From assembly GCF_024345395.1 (NCBI RefSeq), contig NZ_JAGQBA010000005.1, forward strand, positions 1 to 64,000: a stretch of 64,000 nucleotides of DNA, read 5' to 3'. The notes under the pieces are model-generated. The model searched no databases. It was not told the DNA's origin and was given only the letters and a program-made list of their open reading frames with translations. This document shows positions 1 to 9,001 of the stretch, piece by piece. The first letter of the stretch is position 1. Each line of letters opens with the position of its first letter. The position numbers and the translations under genes were made by a program. The DNA is from Cyanobium sp. Tous-M-B4 (GTDB lineage Bacteria; Cyanobacteriota; Cyanobacteriia; PCC-6307; Cyanobiaceae).

Positions 1-126
1 GACGGAATCCCGTCGAGCGCAAGAACATTGCGCAACACAACTGTAACGGAAGATTGCGGCTTTGGTGAGAAGGCTGGTCAGGGGGCGCCAAAGCCCTGCT
101 GATGAAGCCCATAAGTACCGCTGATG

Positions 127-426
127 TCAGTTGCTGGTCTGGCTGCTTGCTCCCGCCCCAGCCTCAATGCCTAAGGAGCGGCAGGCCCCAATCGGGTCAA
201 CCCCAGGGGCCAAGCCCAAGGCCTTGCGCAGGGCATCGAGTTGGCTTACCGACTGCAGATCGATGTTGTTGACCATCTGTTCACAGGCGAGCTTCTTAAG
301 AGCCTGGCCATCAGGACGACCACAGGCCGAAGTCAAGCTGAGCACCACAAGTGCACCTAAGCAGCCGAGCTTTCCCACCAAAACCAGATGATTACCTTGG
401 CCAAGGGTGGAAAAAACAAAGCCCAT
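127..426 (-). CDS. Small putative lipoprotein of unknown function
   Basis: A 99-residue protein not assigned to a known family. After about 20 leader residues there is a hydrophobic stretch ending in the lipobox-like LTSAC (Cys35). This suggests lipidation and membrane anchoring of the short mature chain. The mature part carries Cys48 and Cys82, which could pair. The ATG at 426 gives a long polar leader, so an internal TTG or GTG just before the hydrophobic stretch may be the true start. It is divergent from cysK across about 147 bp. The lipoprotein assignment is inference from the motif alone. Confidence 0.6.
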   Translation of the reverse strand: MGFVFSTLGQGNHLVLVGKLGCLGALVVLSLTSACGRPDGQALKKLACEQMVNNIDLQSVSQLDALRKALGLAPGVDPIGACRSLGIEAGAGASSQTSN

Positions 427-573
427 TTGGGTCTGGTCGGACTGGGCTCATCTGGTCAAGCGGCAGCTGGAGACCCTTCATCTTCAAAAAGGCCTGTAAA
501 TACCGGCTAATTCCTGCTGTTCACTCGGCAGACCATCCCTAGGGTGCGACAAGAGAATGGCTCCCCTAAACGG

Positions 574-1560
574 ATGACGAGCATCTACGCCGACAACAGC
601 CTCACCATCGGCAAAACCCCCCTGGTGCAGCTCAATCGGGTCACCGAGGGATGCAAGGCCCGCGTTCTGGCCAAGATTGAAGGTCGCAATCCTGCTTTTT
701 CGGTGAAATGCCGCATCGGTGCCGCCATGATTTGGCGCGCCGAGCAGGAGGGTCTGCTGGGGCCTGGCAAGGAGCTGGTGGAGCCCACCAGCGGCAATAC
801 CGGTATTGCTTTGGCTTTCGTGGCCGCCGCCAAGGGGATCCGCTTAACCCTGACGATGCCGGAGACCATGAGCCTGGAGCGCCGCAAATTGCTCACGGCC
901 TACGGCGCCCACCTCGTTCTCACTGAAGGAAGAATGGGCATGCCCGGCGCCATCGGCGCTGCCAAGGAAATGGCAGCCTCCGACCCCAGTCGCTACGTCC
1001 TTCTGCAGCAGTTTTCCAATCCGGCCAACCCCCAGATCCACCACGACACAACCGGCCCTGAAATTTGGACAGACACCGAAGGATCGGTGGATGTACTCGT
1101 GGCTGGAGTGGGCACCGGCGGCACCATCACCGGCGTCAGCCGTTACATCAAGGGCACCCTGGGCAAGCCACTGGTTTCGGTTGCAGTTGAACCCAACAAC
1201 AGCCCAGTGATCAGCCAGGCCAAGTCAGGGCAGGAGCTCAAGCCCGGTCCCCACAAGATCCAGGGCATCGGCGCTGGCTTTGTGCCCGCCAACCTCGATC
1301 TGGACTTGGTGGACCGGGTCGAAACCGTTAGCGACGAGGAGGCGGTGGCCATGGCCCGCCGGCTGATGAAGGAAGAGGGAATCCTGGCTGGCATCTCCTG
1401 TGGTGCTGCAGCCACGGCCGCCCTGCGGCTAGCCCGAGAGGAGGCCTACGCCGGCAAAACCATCGTGGTAGTGCTGCCCGACTCGGGCGAGCGCTACTTG
1501 AGTTCGGTGCTGTTTGAAGGGGTGTTTGACGAGAAGGGGCTTGCCCCACCATCTAGCTGA
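574..1560 (+). CDS. cysK: Cysteine synthase A (O-acetylserine sulfhydrylase)
   Basis: PLP enzyme that makes cysteine from O-acetylserine and sulfide, the last step of sulfate assimilation, in the cytosol. The sequence shows the PLP-lysine motif SVKCRIGA, the substrate loop PTSGNTG, the phosphate-binding GTGGTITG and the late motif PDSGERYLS. The 328-residue length is typical of CysK. The ATG at 574 is chosen because homology begins right there; an upstream GTG at 544 would add ten unlikely residues. The cation ATPase gene starts 8 bp after the stop, so the two may be cotranscribed. Confidence 0.95.
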   Translation: MTSIYADNSLTIGKTPLVQLNRVTEGCKARVLAKIEGRNPAFSVKCRIGAAMIWRAEQEGLLGPGKELVEPTSGNTGIALAFVAAAKGIRLTLTMPETMSLERRKLLTAYGAHLVLTEGRMGMPGAIGAAKEMAASDPSRYVLLQQFSNPANPQIHHDTTGPEIWTDTEGSVDVLVAGVGTGGTITGVSRYIKGTLGKPLVSVAVEPNNSPVISQAKSGQELKPGPHKIQGIGAGFVPANLDLDLVDRVETVSDEEAVAMARRLMKEEGILAGISCGAAATAALRLAREEAYAGKTIVVVLPDSGERYLSSVLFEGVFDEKGLAPPSS

Positions 1561-1567
1561 AGCCGCC

Positions 1568-4309
1568 ATGCAGCTCTCTGCAAGCCAGCCGATCTGGAGC
1601 ATCCCAGCGCAGGCAGTGCCGGCAGCTCTGCAGTGCACACTCCAAGGCCTGAGCGACTCGGAGGCCCAGCGGCGGTTAGAGAGGTTTGGAGCCAATCGCC
1701 TGCCAAGCCAGCGCCGCCGTTCCCTGCTGCTGAGGTTTGTTGATCAACTGGTGCACTTCATGGCCCTGCTGCTCTGGGTGGCTGGGGCCCTGGCGTTTGC
1801 GGCGGGCACGCCCCAGCTGGGCTGGGCGATTTGGGCGGTGGTGCTGGTCAACGGTTTGTTTTCCTTTTGGCAGGACTACCAAGCCGAGCGCACCCTGACG
1901 GCACTGAAGCGGTCCTTACCGCGCCAGGTGCGGCTCTGGCGCAACGGTGAACTCACCGAGCTTGATGCCGAGCTGCTCGTGCCAGGCGACCGAATCCTGC
2001 TGGAGGAGGGAGACCAGGTGCCCGCCGACGCACGCCTGATCCTGGCCAACGAACTCAGCCTGGATCTCTCGGTGCTCACAGGCGAATCGCAGCCAGTGGC
2101 GCGCCATGCCGATGCCATCGACTCACCTCCGGCAGACAAAGTTTTCCTGATTCCGTCCCGGGAGCGGACCAATCTGGTTTTGGCGGGCACCAGCGTGGCA
2201 GGCGGTCGCGGCGAGGCGATCGTCTACGCCACGGGCGGTGAAACTGAATTCGGCCATGTGGCCCACCTCACCTCCGCCACAACCAGGGGCATCAGCACCT
2301 TGGAGCAGCAGGTGGGCCACATCGTGCGCACCATCACAGCCATCGCCTTAACCATGGGGGCGATCACCTTCAGCCTCAGCCTTCTGTTTGTGGGGATGGG
2401 TCCCCTCGAAAGCCTTGTGTTCGCGGTAGGCATCATCGTTGCCAACGTGCCCGAGGGCTTGCTGCCCACGGTCACCTTGGCCCTGGCGATCAACGTTCAG
2501 CGTATGGCCAGTCAGAAAGCACTGGTACGCAGGCTTTCAGCCGTGGAGACCCTCGGCTCGGTAAGCGTGATCTGCAGCGATAAAACCGGCACCCTCACCT
2601 GCAACCGCATGGCGGTGGAGGAGATGTGGCTGCCCCAGGCAGCCGAGAAGCCAGGGGCTGATCGAGGTGCAGAAGCCGAGCTGTTGCTAGCGGCCTGCCT
2701 TTGCTCAAACGCCCAAATAAAAGCCAGCGCTGACGGCAGCAGAGCCCTAGGCGACCCCACTGAAACCGCCCTGCTGCTGGCAGCCCAGGCTCGAGATCTG
2801 GGCCTCGAGGTGCATCAGCAGCGCCATCCCCGCAGCCGGGAGTTGCCATTTGATTCCCATCGGCGCCGAATGAGCGTGATCGTGCCCACCGATTCCGGTC
2901 TGCAGCTGATCACCAAGGGGGCACCCCTGGAGCTGCTAGAGCGCTGCAGTACAGAGGACCGAGCCCAGGCAGTGGCCGCCAACGACGACCTTGCTTGCCG
3001 CGGCTACCGCGTCATCGCCGTAGCCCAGCGCCGGCTCGAGTCCACAGAGGAGCATGCCCCAGCCGATCAACTGGAGCAAAAGCTCAGCTTGTTGGGCTTG
3101 ATCGCCCTCTACGACCCGCCCCGGCCGGAGGTACCCGAGGCGATTCGCCAGTGTCACCAGGCGGGCATCAAGGTCACCATGGTGACTGGTGACTACGGCC
3201 TCACCGCCCAAGCGATAGCTCGCCAGATCGGCCTGCTGGATATGCCGGCCAAGGGCAACAACCACGCCCAGGCCGACCCGGTGCGGGTGATCCAGGGCGA
3301 CCAGCTCGAAATGATCAGCGATGTGCACCTGCGCCAGCTGCTTAAAAACCGCAATCGGCTGGTGTTTGCCCGGATGGCTCCGGAGCAGAAGCTACGGCTC
3401 GTACAGGCCTATCGCTCCCTCGGCGAAGTGGTTGCGGTAACTGGCGATGGAGTCAATGATGCACCGGCCTTGCGGGCGGCCGATGTGGGCGTAGCTATGG
3501 GCCTGGTAGGCACAGATGTAGCCAGGGAGGCTGCCGATGTGGTGCTGCTAGACGACAACTTCGCCACGATCGTCACGGCGGTGCGCTTTGGCCGCGGCGT
3601 GGTGGCCAACATTCGCAAGTTCCTGCCCTACGTGCTGGCTAGCAACGTCGCCGAGATGGCTCCGTTTTTAGCCATGGTGACCCTGCAGATCCCGGCGGCC
3701 CTAACGGTGCTGCAGATCCTGGCTGTGGATCTGGGCACCGATTTACTTCCCGCCTTGGGGCTAGGAGCCGAGGCGCCTGAATCTGGATTGATGCGCCAAC
3801 CGCCCCGGCGTCGCACAGCGTCGCTGCTGGATGGGCCCCTGATGCTGCGCGCCTATCTGGTGCTGGGCCTGAGCGAAGCCGTGGTGTCGATGACGGCCTA
3901 CCTGCTCAGCTGGCAGCAGCAGGGTGTGGGCTGGGCCGAGCTCAGGCTGGCAGCGCCCCTGCTGCTCCACGGCGAGGCCGGAGCAGCGCTTACGGCCAAC
4001 CAACAGCAGGCCTCAAGTGTGGCCTTCAGCTGCATCGTCGCAGGCCAAATCGGTGTGGCGATGGCCTGCCGCAGTGAGCATCGCTCTGCCTTCGGCAGCT
4101 TGGTGGAGCAGGGCTGGCGCCGCAATCCCCTGCTTTGGCTTGGCATAGCAGGGGAAATACTATTTACAGCCCTACTTCTCTACTGGCCGCCCCTATCTCG
4201 ACTGGCTGCAATGGTTCCCCTCGACAGCCGAGCCCTGCCTCTAATCCTACTGGCGCCGTTTGTGGTGATGTTGGCGGATGATTGGCGCAAAAGCCGGCTC
4301 CCTGCTTAG
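1568..4309 (+). CDS. P-type cation ATPase, P2 class resembling Na+/K+-ATPase
   Basis: ATP-driven cation pump of about 913 residues. The actuator loop TGES is at 171-174, the phosphorylated Asp338 sits in DKTGTLT, and the hinge TGDGVNDAP is present. Transmembrane motifs match the Na+/K+-ATPase alpha subunit rather than bacterial Ca2+ pumps: VANVPEGLL around Pro295 in TM4, ASNVAE in TM5, and DLGTDLLPA followed by ESGLMRQPPR in TM6. Cation ligands equivalent to Glu in PEGL, Ser/Asn/Glu of TM5 and the two TM6 Asp residues are kept. The ATG at 1568 is preferred over an upstream in-frame start inside cysK. The end overlaps convergent gor by 4 bp. Na+ export is likely but the ion is inferred. Confidence 0.88.
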   Translation: MQLSASQPIWSIPAQAVPAALQCTLQGLSDSEAQRRLERFGANRLPSQRRRSLLLRFVDQLVHFMALLLWVAGALAFAAGTPQLGWAIWAVVLVNGLFSFWQDYQAERTLTALKRSLPRQVRLWRNGELTELDAELLVPGDRILLEEGDQVPADARLILANELSLDLSVLTGESQPVARHADAIDSPPADKVFLIPSRERTNLVLAGTSVAGGRGEAIVYATGGETEFGHVAHLTSATTRGISTLEQQVGHIVRTITAIALTMGAITFSLSLLFVGMGPLESLVFAVGIIVANVPEGLLPTVTLALAINVQRMASQKALVRRLSAVETLGSVSVICSDKTGTLTCNRMAVEEMWLPQAAEKPGADRGAEAELLLAACLCSNAQIKASADGSRALGDPTETALLLAAQARDLGLEVHQQRHPRSRELPFDSHRRRMSVIVPTDSGLQLITKGAPLELLERCSTEDRAQAVAANDDLACRGYRVIAVAQRRLESTEEHAPADQLEQKLSLLGLIALYDPPRPEVPEAIRQCHQAGIKVTMVTGDYGLTAQAIARQIGLLDMPAKGNNHAQADPVRVIQGDQLEMISDVHLRQLLKNRNRLVFARMAPEQKLRLVQAYRSLGEVVAVTGDGVNDAPALRAADVGVAMGLVGTDVAREAADVVLLDDNFATIVTAVRFGRGVVANIRKFLPYVLASNVAEMAPFLAMVTLQIPAALTVLQILAVDLGTDLLPALGLGAEAPESGLMRQPPRRRTASLLDGPLMLRAYLVLGLSEAVVSMTAYLLSWQQQGVGWAELRLAAPLLLHGEAGAALTANQQQASSVAFSCIVAGQIGVAMACRSEHRSAFGSLVEQGWRRNPLLWLGIAGEILFTALLLYWPPLSRLAAMVPLDSRALPLILLAPFVVMLADDWRKSRLPA

Positions 4310-5649
4310 TTCGGCATGGTCACAAACTCCTCGGCAACCGAGGGGTGCAGGGCCATGGTGCGATCGAAGTCCGCCTTAGTGGCGCCCATGCCGATGGCAA
4401 TTGCTGCCATCTGAATAATTTCAGCGCTGTGCTCGCCCACCATGTGACAACCCAGCACCTTGCCGGTTTCCAGTTCCACTACCAACTTGAGCAATACCCT
4501 GGGGCCCCGGCCAGGTAAGGCTTGGCTCATTGGCCGGAAACGGGCCCGATGCACCCGCACGCCCCCTGGGCCGTGGCGCAGGATCGCCTCCTCTTCGCTG
4601 AGTCCCACAGTGGCCAACTCCGGCTGACTGAACACCGCACAGGCCACCAGGCTGTGGTCTACCTGGCGCGGGCTAGCGCCATAGACACTGTCAGCAAAGG
4701 CCCGCCCCTCATCAATGGCAACCGGGGTGAGGTTGATGCGGTCGGTGACATCGCCAACTGCATAGATATGGGGCACGTTGGTGCGCTGGTCGCTATCCAC
4801 CGGAATGCGATTGGCCTCAGTGGCGATAGCCGCTGCCTCAAGGCGCAGGCCCTCCAAAAAGGGGCGCCTTCCGGTGGCAAGCAGCACCCCACCGCAAGGA
4901 ATGAATTCGCCAGCCTCGGTGTGGACGCTGAGGTTGCCGTCACTGCCAGTGATAGCTGCAGGACTGTGGGCAAAGCGAATCTCAATACCCTCCTGCTCCA
5001 TGCCCTCTTGAACAGCCCTGGCAGCTTCAAGATCAAAGCCCCGCAGCAAATGATTGCCGCGTACCAGCTGGGTCACGCCCACGCCAAGGCCATTGAGGAT
5101 GCAGGCGAACTCACAGGCGATGAAGCCTGCTCCTACCACCACAATTCGCTCTGGCAACTGCTCCAGCAGAAACATTTCATCGCTCATCCAGCCCAGCTCT
5201 GCCCCTGGAATCGCTGGCCGCTGGGGCCGCCCCCCCACCGCGATCAAGATGCGCTCGGCCCGCAGGCGACGCTCGCCAACGGCAATGGTGTGACCGTCTT
5301 CAAAGCAGCCCCAGCCGCGCACCAGCTCTACCCCTGCTTTCTCAAGAAAGCCGAGGTGCAGCAGATTGAGCCGATCCACTTCGGCGCGCACATTGGTCAG
5401 CAGTGTGCTCGGGTTGCGGCGAATCCCCTCGATTTCCCAGCCATAGCTGGCTGCATCGGCAAGCAAATGTTTGTAAGCGGAGCCATAAACCAGAAGCTTT
5501 TTGGGCACGCAGCCGCGGATCACGCAGGTGCCTCCCACCCGATCGCCCTCCACGATCGCCACCCGGACGCCATAGCTTGCGGCCCGTTTGGCAGCAGCTA
5601 GACCACCCGAGCCGGCACCAAGCACCACCAAATCGAAGTGTTCGTTCAT
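4306..5649 (-). CDS. gor: Glutathione-disulfide reductase
   Basis: NADPH- and FAD-dependent enzyme that regenerates reduced glutathione. It has the N-terminal FAD-binding GAGSGG, the redox-active pair Cys42 and Cys47 in GGTCVIRGC, a second Rossmann motif (VVGAGFIACEF), the FAD motif near YAVGDVTDR, and the catalytic C-terminal His in LHPSVAEE. The 447-residue length matches cyanobacterial Gor. It lies 18 bp downstream of the DUF389 gene on the same strand, so it is probably cotranscribed with it. It overlaps the P-type ATPase gene tail to tail. Confidence 0.93.
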   Translation of the reverse strand: MNEHFDLVVLGAGSGGLAAAKRAASYGVRVAIVEGDRVGGTCVIRGCVPKKLLVYGSAYKHLLADAASYGWEIEGIRRNPSTLLTNVRAEVDRLNLLHLGFLEKAGVELVRGWGCFEDGHTIAVGERRLRAERILIAVGGRPQRPAIPGAELGWMSDEMFLLEQLPERIVVVGAGFIACEFACILNGLGVGVTQLVRGNHLLRGFDLEAARAVQEGMEQEGIEIRFAHSPAAITGSDGNLSVHTEAGEFIPCGGVLLATGRRPFLEGLRLEAAAIATEANRIPVDSDQRTNVPHIYAVGDVTDRINLTPVAIDEGRAFADSVYGASPRQVDHSLVACAVFSQPELATVGLSEEEAILRHGPGGVRVHRARFRPMSQALPGRGPRVLLKLVVELETGKVLGCHMVGEHSAEIIQMAAIAIGMGATKADFDRTMALHPSVAEEFVTMPN

Positions 5650-5667
5650 GGGCCGGTTGCTTCTTGC

Positions 5668-6732
5668 TCAGTACTTCCCATCATCTCGGCTGCCTGGACC
5701 AATGATGTCAATGGCGCTGCGCTGCACCACCAACTGATAGCGCTGCGGCTGCTTGCTGTTGATGAATTGCTGCACCGCCGCCACTTGAGCGGGGGTGGGC
5801 AGATCAGCACGATTGACCCGCACAGAGGCACGAATCAATGGTGGTTTGCTTGTCCAGTCGATGGTGATGCCAACCAGCTGGGAATCTCTGCCAATGGTGA
5901 TAGTTTCAGTTTTGAGGCTTTTGGCAATCGACTCTTCAATCCGCCGCTGGGCTAGCTGCCGCTGGGATTGGCGCACTAGCTGCAGAAAACTGTTGCTGAG
6001 TGGCAGCAGTAGCACCGCCGTAAACAGCAAACTCACCAATCCCATCTGACTGCGCCACAGACGCCTGCGCAGCTGCGGCTGGGTGGCAACCAGCAGCAGC
6101 AAGGCGCCGCTAAGAATGCCCAGCAGGTTGGTAACAAACAGCAGCCCGGCGCCACGGGCTGCTTGCCATTCGCCTGCGGAGAGCAGCAGCCCTAAAACGC
6201 AAACTGGCGGCACCAGTGCCACCGCGATGGCGGTGCCTACTAAGGATGAAACGGCCCGGCTGCGGATTTTGGCGTAGACCGCCGCTGCACCCGCCACCAG
6301 GGCAATGCCCAAATCCAGCAAGTTTGGGGAGGTGCGGGCAGCCACCTCAGCTCCAAATACCGGCATACCCACGCCAGCCCCCACTAGGGCAGAGAGCGAA
6401 ACCGTGATCGCAAAGCCCGCGGCAAGGGTGAGCAGCGAGCGGCCAACTAGGGCCGGATCATGCAGCATCCCAAAGGACATGGATCGCAGCGGCAGTATCC
6501 ACGGTGCAATGACCATCGCCCCGATCACCACTCCAGCGCTGTCTGCCAGCAATCCGAAGCTGGCAATCAGGGATGCCGAGAGGGTCAGAACCAAAAAATC
6601 GGCATCTAAGCGGGCATCAGCCTCAAACTCTGCTGCCAACTCTTCGAAGCTGAGGCTATCGACCATCTCGGCGTCGCAGAGGGAACGCCCATAAAGATAG
6701 CCACAGTCGATCTGCCCAACTAAAAAGCCCAC
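5668..6732 (-). CDS. DUF389 family membrane protein
   Basis: Integral membrane protein of 354 residues, or about 332 if translation starts at the Met at 6666. It carries the DUF389 core with the signature stretch around SAGVVIGAMVIAPW and several further hydrophobic helices. A soluble C-terminal part after about residue 240 contains a periplasmic-looking segment. The function of the family is unknown. It sits 59 bp after amt and 18 bp before gor, all on the minus strand, so a read-through transcript is plausible. Confidence 0.85.
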   Translation of the reverse strand: MGFLVGQIDCGYLYGRSLCDAEMVDSLSFEELAAEFEADARLDADFLVLTLSASLIASFGLLADSAGVVIGAMVIAPWILPLRSMSFGMLHDPALVGRSLLTLAAGFAITVSLSALVGAGVGMPVFGAEVAARTSPNLLDLGIALVAGAAAVYAKIRSRAVSSLVGTAIAVALVPPVCVLGLLLSAGEWQAARGAGLLFVTNLLGILSGALLLLVATQPQLRRRLWRSQMGLVSLLFTAVLLLPLSNSFLQLVRQSQRQLAQRRIEESIAKSLKTETITIGRDSQLVGITIDWTSKPPLIRASVRVNRADLPTPAQVAAVQQFINSKQPQRYQLVVQRSAIDIIGPGSRDDGKY

Positions 6733-6791
6733 AGCGGAGCTGCGGGCTGACTAAAGGCTTCGAGGCCTAGCTTGAAACAAAAAGCGAATAC

Positions 6792-8255
6792 TTACTTTGC
6801 CGAGGTGGCGAAGTCTGGATAAGCCTCCATTCCATGCTCACCGATGTCGAGGCCGATAACTTCTTCGCTCTCGGTGACGCGAATACCACCAAAGAGGGCG
6901 CCGATAGCAGACCAGACTATCCAGGATGAAACGATTGCGAAAACGGCAAAGGCTGCCGCACCAACAAACTGAATGCCAAGTTGACTAAAGCCGTGGCCAG
7001 TCAGCAAACCCTTGTCCACATTGAACAAGCCCACTGCAAGGGTTGCCCATACTCCGCAGACGCCGTGAACGGAGAAGGCGCCAACAGGATCATCGATCTT
7101 GATGCTGTCGATGAAAGCAACTGAGAACACCACTAGAGCGCCTGAGATAAAGCCAACTACCCAGGCGCCAGGCATGGAGAAGCCATCACAGCCTGCAGTA
7201 ACACCTACCAAGCCGGCAAGAATGCCATTGATGGTCATGGTGAGATCAGGCTTGCCGGGGCGCTTGTCAGGTCCCATCCCAGGCAGCTGGGATGCCAGGG
7301 TGCCAGAAATTGCGCCACCTGCAGCCCCAAGGGTCGTGGTCACAGCGATGTAAGGAACCTCAGGTGCCATGGAAAGCCAGGAGCCAGGGTTAAATCCATA
7401 CCAACCAAGCCAAAGGATCAGAGTTCCTAGTGTTGCAAGCGCCAGGTTGTGACCAGGAATGGCTTGGGGCTTGCCATCAACAAATTTGCCAATACGGGGT
7501 CCAAGAAGCATGGCCCCGATCAACCCAGCCCAAGCACCGAAGGAGTGCACCACAGTTGAGCCAGCAAAGTCGATGAAACCAAGCTTGTTCAGCCAGCCTT
7601 CACCAACGTTCCACTGCCAGGAACCTGCGATCGGATAGAGAACTCCGACCAAAATCAGTGAGAAGATAACAAATTCGCCAAACTTTATCCGTTCTGCAAC
7701 CAAGCCTGAAACGATTGTGGCAGCAGTGCCAGCGAACGCAGCCTGGAAGAGAAAGTCAACGCTTGGTACCAGTTTGCCATCGGTAACCATCTCAGGCGTG
7801 ACGGTTGGATCGAAGAACAAACCACCAAACTTGAACCAACCTGGAATTACCCAGCTGGCGTTGTACATGATCTTGTAGCCGATGAACCAGTAGGCCGTAA
7901 CCGCCAAGGCGAAAACGATCAGGTTCTTAGCGAGAATGTTGACGGCATTCTTGGAACGACACATGCCGGCTTCCACCATGGCAAAGCCGGCGTTCATGAA
8001 GATCACCAAGGCGGCGCAGATCAACAAGAACATGTTGTTGGCCAAGAAGGCCGGAGTGAGCTCGGGAAGCTCGGCAGCATGGGCCGCCAGATTGAATACA
8101 CCTAGGCCAAAAAGTGCTAGGGGTACGCAGGCAAGCCATACAAGCGTGCGGCTGTTGCCGAAACCTTTGATACTGCGCAGCAGCATCATCGGGGCCTCGG
8201 AAAGACTGGCCTCTTGAAGGCGCTTGCGCCGGGGAGGGGTGGAAGCAATGGTCAT
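6792..8255 (-). CDS. amt1: Ammonium transporter Amt1
   Basis: Ammonium channel of the Amt/Mep/Rh family, importing NH4+ across the plasma membrane. The 487-residue chain has an N-terminal hydrophobic segment, then the family core with AFVMVEAGM-like and GSTVVHSFGAWAGL motifs, and the Amt-typical tail ending in LDIGEHGMEAYPDF. A PII-family gene is divergent across 272 bp, and a candidate NtcA promoter lies at 8314-8355. Induction under nitrogen limitation and gating by a PII protein are inferred from the family and the neighbourhood. Confidence 0.95.
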   Translation of the reverse strand: MTIASTPPRRKRLQEASLSEAPMMLLRSIKGFGNSRTLVWLACVPLALFGLGVFNLAAHAAELPELTPAFLANNMFLLICAALVIFMNAGFAMVEAGMCRSKNAVNILAKNLIVFALAVTAYWFIGYKIMYNASWVIPGWFKFGGLFFDPTVTPEMVTDGKLVPSVDFLFQAAFAGTAATIVSGLVAERIKFGEFVIFSLILVGVLYPIAGSWQWNVGEGWLNKLGFIDFAGSTVVHSFGAWAGLIGAMLLGPRIGKFVDGKPQAIPGHNLALATLGTLILWLGWYGFNPGSWLSMAPEVPYIAVTTTLGAAGGAISGTLASQLPGMGPDKRPGKPDLTMTINGILAGLVGVTAGCDGFSMPGAWVVGFISGALVVFSVAFIDSIKIDDPVGAFSVHGVCGVWATLAVGLFNVDKGLLTGHGFSQLGIQFVGAAAFAVFAIVSSWIVWSAIGALFGGIRVTESEEVIGLDIGEHGMEAYPDFATSAK

Positions 8256-8313
8256 GGGCAGATCAGAGGGACGGCTGCTCAGGTTGGGGATTGTCGAGAT
8301 CCCATCGCCAAGA

Positions 8314-8355
8314 ACAATGCGCTTTCATTGCGGGATGGGATGTTCGTTTTGATAC
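8314..8355 (-). promoter_or_regulatory. Candidate NtcA-activated promoter of amt
   Basis: On the forward strand GTT-N8-TAC occurs at 8342-8355, one mismatch from the NtcA consensus GTA-N8-TAC. Read toward amt, exactly 22 nt separate it from CATTGT (complement of 8314-8319), a -10-like hexamer. This is the class II NtcA layout and would start transcription about 52 nt before the amt ATG. Confidence 0.5.
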
Positions 8356-8462
8356 CGAATCAGCCTCCGCCTCACCGCGGCACCAAGACGACTGCCTTGA
8401 AAGCATCAAAAATGTTCATTGCAAACATTTCGAGCGGCGGCGACCCGGTCCGGGCCGTGCTT

Positions 8463-8504
8463 GCTGCGGTTGCTACAAAAAGCCTGGCTGGTTGTGGCTA
8501 GATA
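8463..8504 (+). promoter_or_regulatory. Candidate degenerate NtcA promoter of the PII-like gene
   Basis: GCT-N8-TAC lies at 8463-8476, with a perfect right half-site and a degenerate left one. It is followed after exactly 22 nt by TAGATA (8499-8504), a good -10 hexamer. The core GTTGCTACAAAAA is identical to the sequence at the perfect NtcA box upstream of glnN. Predicted transcription start is near 8511, 17 nt before the ATG. Confidence 0.45.
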
Positions 8505-8527
8505 TCCTCAAGACTTTCTCTGACCAC

Positions 8528-8869
8528 ATGAAACAGATCCAAGCCATCATCCGCCCCGAAAAGCTTGATGCCGTCAAGGATGCTCTTGTTAGCATCGGCA
8601 TCAATGGCATGACAGTTACCTCCGTCCAGGGCTTCGGCAAGCAGATGGGCTACGCCGAGGTCTACCGGGGCGTCAAGGTTGAAGCCCGCCTGCTAACCAA
8701 GACCATGATCACGGCTGTCGTGACCGATGCGGCCCTTGCTGGGGTGGTTGAGGCGATTAAGTCCGCGGCTCAAACCGGCGAGATCGGCGACGGCAAGATC
8801 ATCGTTATCCCTGTGGAAGCTTCCATCCGGATTCGGACTGGCGAAATAGGCGATGTCACGCTCGATTGA
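8528..8869 (+). CDS. PII-family nitrogen regulator (GlnK-like paralogue)
   Basis: Trimeric signal protein of 113 residues that would sense ATP/ADP and 2-oxoglutarate and act on partners such as Amt. The body is PII: IIRPEKLD at the start, TGEIGDGKI at 83-91 and the ATP-binding RIRTGE near the end. Gln39, Arg47 and Lys58 are kept. The T-loop differs from cyanobacterial GlnB: Ser49 (phosphorylation site) and Tyr51 (uridylylation site in other bacteria) are both Val. The ATG at 8528 is chosen because family homology starts there. Divergence from amt echoes the amtB-glnK linkage. It is probably a second PII, with canonical glnB elsewhere. Confidence 0.88.
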   Translation: MKQIQAIIRPEKLDAVKDALVSIGINGMTVTSVQGFGKQMGYAEVYRGVKVEARLLTKTMITAVVTDAALAGVVEAIKSAAQTGEIGDGKIIVIPVEASIRIRTGEIGDVTLD

Positions 8870-8944
8870 ATGATTATATCTTAGACAAGCGGAAGTCCAC
8901 ATTTTAGCCAGGTCTTTTCTTCGAGAAAAACCTATTTCAAAAAT

Positions 8945-8974
8945 ACGCCGCCCAATCTATTGATTGGGCGGCGT
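8945..8974 (-). terminator. Strong intrinsic terminator behind cpcB
   Basis: A perfect 13-bp stem (8945-8957 paired with 8962-8974) with a 4-nt loop, GC-rich, is followed on the minus strand by a T-rich run. It lies between convergent cpcB and the PII-like gene and could also stop transcripts from the other side. Confidence 0.85.
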
Positions 8975-9001
8975 TTAACTTTGATTATCCAGAAGTTGCA
9001 A

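Noticed and set aside
4522-5601. Long open frame (359 codons) on the plus strand
   Set aside because: It is fully antisense to gor, whose motifs are unambiguous. Its translation has no domain-like pattern.
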